Source: Geobacter sp. UBA2189
GTDB taxonomy: Bacteria; Desulfobacterota; Desulfuromonadia; Geobacterales; Pseudopelobacteraceae
Direction: 5' to 3'
Length of the DNA: 9,539 nt
NCBI GenBank assembly: GCA_002328035.1
Contig: DCVL01000023.1
Span: 1-9,539, forward strand
In this document: in pieces, positions 6,238 through 9,539 of the stretch
How positions within the stretch are numbered: the stretch's first letter is position 1
Layout of the letters: the number at the start of each line of letters is the position of its first letter
Position numbers and translations under genes: made by a program
Notes under the pieces: generated by a model
What the model saw: only the letters and a program-made list of their open reading frames with translations
What the model was told of the DNA's origin: nothing
Database searches by the model: none

Positions 6238-7125
6238 ATGTTGGTTGCTGCTGGAAGTCTGGCTGCCATGGGGGCAGCATTCGGTGTTGTGCTCGGGGTA
6301 GCAGGCAGGAAATTTGCTGTAGAGGTTGATCCCAGGGTTGAACAGATCCTCGCCCTGACACCGGGGGCAAATTGCGGCGCCTGTGGTCTGGCAGGTTGCG
6401 CTGCATTTGCAGAGATGGTTGTTGCGGGGGAAGTCAAAGCCAACGCCTGTATACCTGGCGGCTCTGCACTGTATGAAAAGATCAGCGCCTTGTTGGGAGC
6501 CGATCAACAGGACAGTTATGAAGAACGCAAGATCGCTCAACTCCTGTGTCAGGGCGGCTATGAACAAGCAAAATTGATGTACGAGTACACGGGCATACAG
6601 GACTGCCATGCGGCTCTGGCCAATTTCAGTGGCCCGAAGGTTTGCAATTTCGGGTGCATCAGACTTGGCTCCTGTTCTCGTGTATGCCCTTTCGGAGCTA
6701 TCCAGATGGGGGCAGATGGTTTACCGATCATTGACCCTTACCTGTGCACCGGATGTAACAAATGTGTGGAAGAATGTCCCCAGAATATCTTAAGGCTGGT
6801 TGGCATTTCCCATCGGGTAACAGTAAGGTGCCTGAATATCGACAAAGGCAAAAGTGCTCGGCTGGCCTGTTCCACCGCCTGTATCAAGTGTAAGCTCTGC
6901 GAGAAGAACTGCCCTGAAGGCGCTGTGCAGGTGCTCCCACGTGGAAATGGCACGGTAGCTGTTATCGATTACGAAAAATGTACCAACTGCGGTATCTGTG
7001 CGGCAAAGTGCCCTACTAAAGCGATTCAGATAATGCCCCAGCTCTCCACGCACCTTGTTATGGAAACAACGACCCATCAGCAAAGTGGAACCGGTTGCCA
7101 ACATTGCAGCGTCTGTAGTCAATGA
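6238..7125 (+). CDS. rnfB: Rnf complex subunit B, multi-cluster ferredoxin-type protein
   Basis: RnfB (295 residues) is the entry point for electrons from reduced ferredoxin. An N-terminal hydrophobic anchor (about 2-24) is followed by the RnfB [4Fe-4S] domain with Cys46, 49, 54 and 71, in Asn-Cys-Gly-Ala-Cys-Gly-Leu-Ala-Gly-Cys. The long C-terminal polyferredoxin part has Cys groups at 136/140/146/150, 170/173/176/180, 211/215/218/221/225 and 248/251/254/258. The motifs Cys-Thr-Gly-Cys-Asn-Lys-Cys and Cys-Thr-Asn-Cys-Gly-Ile-Cys are clear. This is the extended type found in clostridia and related anaerobes. After the last cluster a tail of about 30 residues ends with Cys287, Cys290 and Cys293 (Gly-Cys-Gln-His-Cys-Ser-Val-Cys), which I do not know as a standard RnfB feature. 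AGGAGA about eight bases upstream sets the start. The stop overlaps the apbE start as ATGA. Confidence 0.95.
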   Translation: MLVAAGSLAAMGAAFGVVLGVAGRKFAVEVDPRVEQILALTPGANCGACGLAGCAAFAEMVVAGEVKANACIPGGSALYEKISALLGADQQDSYEERKIAQLLCQGGYEQAKLMYEYTGIQDCHAALANFSGPKVCNFGCIRLGSCSRVCPFGAIQMGADGLPIIDPYLCTGCNKCVEECPQNILRLVGISHRVTVRCLNIDKGKSARLACSTACIKCKLCEKNCPEGAVQVLPRGNGTVAVIDYEKCTNCGICAAKCPTKAIQIMPQLSTHLVMETTTHQQSGTGCQHCSVCSQ

Positions 7126-8186
7126 TACAAAAGGCAGGAATACTCATTACCGTCCTGCTTCTTATTGGCGCCGGTCTGTTTGCGATGAACGGAAAACGTG
7201 TCGTGGAGTATTCCAGTCAACAGTTTCTGATGGATACTCTCGTGACCATCAAGGTGTACGGCAAGGATCGGGAACAACTGCGCTCTGCCGTAAACGAGGC
7301 GTTTGCCGAAATGCGCCATATCGCTGAGTTAAGTGATCGTTTTCCAAAGCCGGGTTCACCGGCCTTTCTCGCCAGTGACGTCTGTAAAATTAACCAGATG
7401 GCCGGCAAACAGCCGGTACACGTCCAACCGGATACTCTCGCCATGCTTGCCATGGCACAGCACTATGCGGAACTGACGGGCGGCGCTTTTGACAGTACCA
7501 TAGGGCCGGTCATGGATTTGTGGTCTTTTGGCAGTGATACTCCATCTGTACCCAACCCCTCATCAGTACAAAAAGCCCTTGCTTTAGTGGATTGGCGGGC
7601 AGTTGTGTTAGATCAAGTTGCTGGCACAGTCTATCTGAAAAAGCCTGGAATGAAACTTGATCTTGGGGCGGTTGCCAAAGGCTACGCGACGGAAAAGGCC
7701 TCTCGGCTCCTGCAACAACGGGGGATTGTCTCTGGCCTGCTGGACGCAGGGGGAAATATCAGGACTATAGGCATTAATACGGCTCACAAACCCTGGAAGA
7801 TCGGCATAAAAGATCCGCGCATGGCAGGAAAACTCGCAGCTGTTGTTACAGTGCAGGACGCTTCAGCGGTAACCTCCGGCGACTACTACCGTTCCTTCGA
7901 GCAAGACGGACTGCGCTACCACCACCTGATTAACCCCCATACCGGATATCCGGCACGCCACACCAGGAGCAGCACGGTATTGACCAAGGATGCCGGGGTG
8001 GCCGATATACTTTCTACAGCGTTTTTTATCTTACCACCGGATCAGGCGCTGCAACTGGCAGAAAAGCTTGATGGGGTTGATCTGGTGCTTATTACGGCTG
8101 ACGGAGCTCTCCGCTATACCCGCCCCTTGCAAAACAGAATTATCCAGGAAAACGCCACTGGACAGCCAGATGACCAGAGGCGATAA
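7122..8186 (+). CDS. apbE: FAD:protein FMN transferase (ApbE family)
   Basis: ApbE cleaves FAD and transfers FMN through a phosphoester bond to Thr or Ser of target proteins outside the cytoplasm; here the evident targets are RnfG and RnfD. The 354 residues begin with an uncleaved-looking or Sec-type hydrophobic segment (about 5-22) that has no Cys, so it is not a lipoprotein as many ApbE proteins are. Family motifs in order: Gly-Gly-Ala-Phe-Asp-Ser-Thr-Ile-Gly-Pro-Val (120-130), Asp-Leu-Gly-Ala-Val-Ala-Lys-Gly-Tyr-Ala (180-189), Leu-Asp-Ala-Gly-Gly-Asn-Ile (207-213), Thr-Ser-Gly-Asp-Tyr-Tyr-Arg (251-257), His-Leu-Ile-Asn-Pro-His-Thr-Gly-Tyr-Pro (268-277), and Asp-Ala-Gly-Val-Ala-Asp-Ile-Leu-Ser-Thr-Ala (290-300) for metal and flavin binding. 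All look intact. It overlaps rnfB by four bases and the next gene by 17 bases. Confidence 0.95.
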   Translation: MIQKAGILITVLLLIGAGLFAMNGKRVVEYSSQQFLMDTLVTIKVYGKDREQLRSAVNEAFAEMRHIAELSDRFPKPGSPAFLASDVCKINQMAGKQPVHVQPDTLAMLAMAQHYAELTGGAFDSTIGPVMDLWSFGSDTPSVPNPSSVQKALALVDWRAVVLDQVAGTVYLKKPGMKLDLGAVAKGYATEKASRLLQQRGIVSGLLDAGGNIRTIGINTAHKPWKIGIKDPRMAGKLAAVVTVQDASAVTSGDYYRSFEQDGLRYHHLINPHTGYPARHTRSSTVLTKDAGVADILSTAFFILPPDQALQLAEKLDGVDLVLITADGALRYTRPLQNRIIQENATGQPDDQRR

Positions 8187-8553
8187 ACTACTGCTGATTC
8201 TTGTTGTTTTAGCCGCTATTTGCAGCGGAATTGCAATCTTGGCGCACCGGCACACCCCAGCGCCGGCAGCTAGCGTGTGCCATGCCGTTGTTTCCGTAAA
8301 CAGTCAGCCCGTTGCCCGTTTTGTCCTGTCGTCCGGCAGAGCATTGGAAGAGCACACTATCCGTGGTCCGAACGGAAATGCCGTGCTCCAGACAGAAAAT
8401 GGCAGGATACGAATGGCCAGCTCTCCGTGCAGGGACAAGCTGTGTGTCAAGCATGGCTGGATCAGCAAACCTGGAGAATCCATTATCTGTCTGCCTGAAC
8501 GGATCGTTGTCAGGATAGAGGGTCAAGGTGAGGTAGATGCGGTTACTCGATAA
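8170..8553 (+). CDS. NusG domain II-containing membrane-anchored protein (EetA-like)
   Basis: I chose the ATG at 8170, giving 127 residues, because the protein then starts with a short charged segment and one hydrophobic anchor (about 7-25), as in the family; the open frame upstream to 7990 lies wholly inside apbE. The remaining domain (about 36-120) is of the NusG_II type, with its signature Ser-Ser-Pro-Cys-Arg-Asp-Lys-Leu-Cys-Val-Lys-His-Gly-Trp-Ile at 84-98 and Ile-Cys-Leu-Pro-Glu-Arg-Ile-Val-Val at 106-114. Cys87, Cys92 and Cys107 are all placed as expected. The domain should face outward. Despite its name it is not a transcription factor. Homologues next to a Gx-transporter protein and ApbE are the EetA proteins of flavin-based extracellular electron transfer. 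It overlaps apbE and the next gene by 17 bases each, suggesting coupled translation. The biochemical role is inferred, not shown by sequence. Confidence 0.85.
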   Translation: MTRGDKLLLILVVLAAICSGIAILAHRHTPAPAASVCHAVVSVNSQPVARFVLSSGRALEEHTIRGPNGNAVLQTENGRIRMASSPCRDKLCVKHGWISKPGESIICLPERIVVRIEGQGEVDAVTR

Positions 8554-9076
8554 GCTCTTGTCTGAAGGGGGAGATGCAGGTCAACACAGGTTGGCATTTC
8601 TTGCCCTGCTGGTTGCGTTGGGTACGGTTCTGTATCTGATGGAAAGTTTTTTTGTGGCAGTAATACCCCTGCCTGGAGCGAAACTGGGGTTGGCTAATAT
8701 CGTCACCGTGCTGGCTCTTCTTACATTTGGCGTTCGTGATGGATTGATCGTGGCATTTCTGCGGGTACTGATAGGTTCGTTTTTTAGTGGCCTGTTTTTA
8801 TCCCCCGGTTTTTTTCTCGGGCTTGCAGGGGCTCTTGTCAGCACCATTACAATGGCGTTACTGCTGCGCTGTAAGGGGGTTTTCAGTATGACAGGGGTCT
8901 CGGTGGGCGGTGCTGTTGGCCACAATATAGGACAACTGTTAATGGCGAGTCTGCTACTTCAGAGTAGCGCCGTCATCTACTACGTGCCTGTTCTTCTTTT
9001 GCTTGCAATACCAACCGGAATGCTCACCGGCTATATCTTGAACGGCATTTTATCAACTCGCGAAGTTCCCCCCTAG
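8537..9076 (+). CDS. Gx transporter / Hpre_diP_synt_I family membrane protein (EetB-like)
   Basis: This is a 179-residue polytopic membrane protein with about five or six hydrophobic helices. Signature segments are Pro-Gly-Ala-Lys-Leu-Gly-Leu-Ala-Asn-Ile-Val-Thr (46-57), Phe-Leu-Arg-Val-Leu-Ile-Gly-Ser (74-81), and Gly-Val-Ser-Val-Gly-Gly-Ala-Val-Gly-His-Asn-Ile-Gly-Gln (120-133). Databases often call the family heptaprenyl diphosphate synthase component I, but the fold resembles ECF S components, and the annotation as a prenyl synthase is doubtful since no catalytic Asp-rich motif is present. Homologues paired with NusG-II proteins are EetB. AGG repeats at 8526-8533 supply the ribosome site within the preceding gene. 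It is the last gene of the operon. I see no clear hairpin terminator after it; the noncoding stretch leads straight into an insertion sequence end. Confidence 0.85.
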   Translation: MRLLDKLLSEGGDAGQHRLAFLALLVALGTVLYLMESFFVAVIPLPGAKLGLANIVTVLALLTFGVRDGLIVAFLRVLIGSFFSGLFLSPGFFLGLAGALVSTITMALLLRCKGVFSMTGVSVGGAVGHNIGQLLMASLLLQSSAVIYYVPVLLLLAIPTGMLTGYILNGILSTREVPP

Positions 9077-9294
9077 GCTACGTTCTTAATCATGCCAGCC
9101 ATATAAGCATTGATACAAGAGCCTCTTGCAAAATGATTGTAGCTCAGTTTAGGTGTGTTTGATTTGGGCAGCAGAAGTTGTGAATTTCAAGTACCCCTTA
9201 TTAACAGTGCCGAATTACACATTGTTTGGATAATATTACGGTGACATAGACGCAGGTTTCCCTTGGTTAATCTGCTTTATGCTCTTTGAAATCC
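9077..9294. other. Noncoding stretch between operon and transposase
   Basis: No gene or clear terminator is visible. The segment contains the palindrome described for the insertion sequence end. Most of it after about 9116 is probably the noncoding tail of that element. Confidence 0.4.
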
Positions 9295-9539
9295 TTATTC
9301 CAGTAATCTGATCAACTGATCGGCAAAAAGGGTAATGACGCCGATCATCAGGTGAAGACTGACTTTTGCGTGGCCTCGCACCATGACGTTGTCCGCACCG
9401 AAGTCTTCTTTCAACCGTGCGTTGGAACGCTCTACGGTTGTTCTGATTTTGTATCTCTCGGCTTCATGGGGAGCCATCGGTATAATTTCCTTACCCCGAC
9501 CGTTCCTCTCAATCAGTGGTACATGGCCAAGCTGACGGC
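9116..9539 (-). mobile_element. Insertion sequence, one end (continues past window)
   Basis: The transposase fragment shows an insertion element entering from the right. A candidate for its end is the sequence around 9116-9133, where CAAGAG-C-CTCTTG forms a 13-base palindrome and continues as GCAAAA. A terminal sequence of the type GAGCC...TTGCAAAA resembles ends of IS5-related elements as I remember them. The boundary cannot be fixed without the other end and the target duplication. Confidence 0.35.
9295..9539 (-). CDS. DDE transposase, C-terminal part, truncated by window edge
   Basis: The minus-strand frame ending at TAA 9297-9295 is open to the right edge of the window, so the ATG at 9477 is internal; upstream in frame it continues with Pro-Leu-Ile-Glu-Arg-Asn-Gly-Arg-Gly-Lys-Glu-Ile-Ile-Pro. 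The visible 80 or so residues are the C-terminal catalytic part of an IS4/IS5-type DDE transposase. In Arg-Thr-Thr-Val-Glu-Arg-Ser-Asn-Ala-Arg-Leu-Lys-Glu the Glu after Val is the likely third catalytic acid, and the typical Arg and Lys follow. The frame then has Gly-His-Ala-Lys-Val-Ser-Leu-His-Leu-Met and ends with a hydrophobic helix. It runs convergently toward the rnf operon. Whether the whole element is intact cannot be seen. Confidence 0.85.
   Translation of the reverse strand, partial: RQLGHVPLIERNGRGKEIIPMAPHEAERYKIRTTVERSNARLKEDFGADNVMVRGHAKVSLHLMIGVITLFADQLIRLLE

Noticed and set aside
7990..8169. N-terminal extension of the NusG-II gene into apbE
   Set aside because: The extension lies wholly within the conserved C-terminal part of apbE in another frame, and the family protein begins at the membrane anchor just after 8170.
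8537..9076. Heptaprenyl diphosphate synthase subunit I
   Set aside because: This common database label is not supported by any catalytic motif; the protein is a polytopic membrane protein of the Gx-transporter type.
9136..9160. tRNA-like D-arm string TAGCTCAGTTTAGG
   Set aside because: No acceptor stem, anticodon arm or T-arm consensus can be found at the right distances, so this is a chance match.
1..9539. CRISPR arrays, phage genes and rRNA genes
   Set aside because: No regularly spaced repeats, phage structural motifs or rRNA-like stretches were seen.

Overview
The window carries a complete rnfCDGEAB operon on the + strand (about 1244-9076). It encodes the membrane-bound ferredoxin:NAD+ oxidoreductase (Rnf complex), which couples electron transfer to ion pumping across the inner membrane. 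The gene order rnfC-D-G-E-A-B and the long polyferredoxin-type RnfB match the arrangement of clostridia, Bacteroidetes and some deltaproteobacteria rather than the rnfABCDGE order of gammaproteobacteria. My best guess is an anaerobe or facultative anaerobe of the Desulfuromonadales (Geobacter/Pelobacter-like) type. That guess is an inference from gene style and moderate base composition, and no marker gene here proves it.

Layout. 1-320: 3' part of a small probable lipoprotein gene. 321-1243: an AT-richer stretch without an intact gene; it holds a decayed or frameshifted minus-strand coding remnant (372-669), two hairpin-forming inverted repeats (890-961), and a palindrome plus a weak promoter-like element upstream of the operon. 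1244-2065: an ECF-transporter T-component-like membrane protein starting at TTG. 2122-7125: rnfC, rnfD, rnfG, rnfE, rnfA, rnfB with short gaps or overlaps. 7122-8186: apbE, the FMN transferase that covalently flavinylates RnfG and RnfD. 8170-8553: a NusG-domain-II (EetA-like) anchored protein. 8537-9076: a Gx-transporter/Hpre_diP_synt_I (EetB-like) membrane protein. 9077-9294: noncoding, probably mostly the end of an insertion sequence. 9295-9539: C-terminal part of a DDE transposase on the minus strand, cut by the window edge.

How the genes work together. RnfB and RnfC carry the cytoplasmic iron-sulfur and flavin electron relay between ferredoxin and NAD. RnfA and RnfE hold the intramembrane iron-sulfur site, and RnfD and RnfG carry covalent FMN on or near the outer face. 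ApbE attaches that FMN using FAD, which must be available outside the cytoplasm. The flanking genes (T component, ApbE, NusG-II protein, Gx protein) resemble the FmnA, FmnB, EetA and EetB set of flavin-based extracellular electron transfer loci. I therefore infer that this operon joins Rnf to an extracytosolic flavin supply and electron-transfer module. The most unusual details are the non-consensus flavinylation motifs in RnfG and RnfD, the poorly conserved coupling motifs of the T component, and a Cys-rich tail on RnfB.
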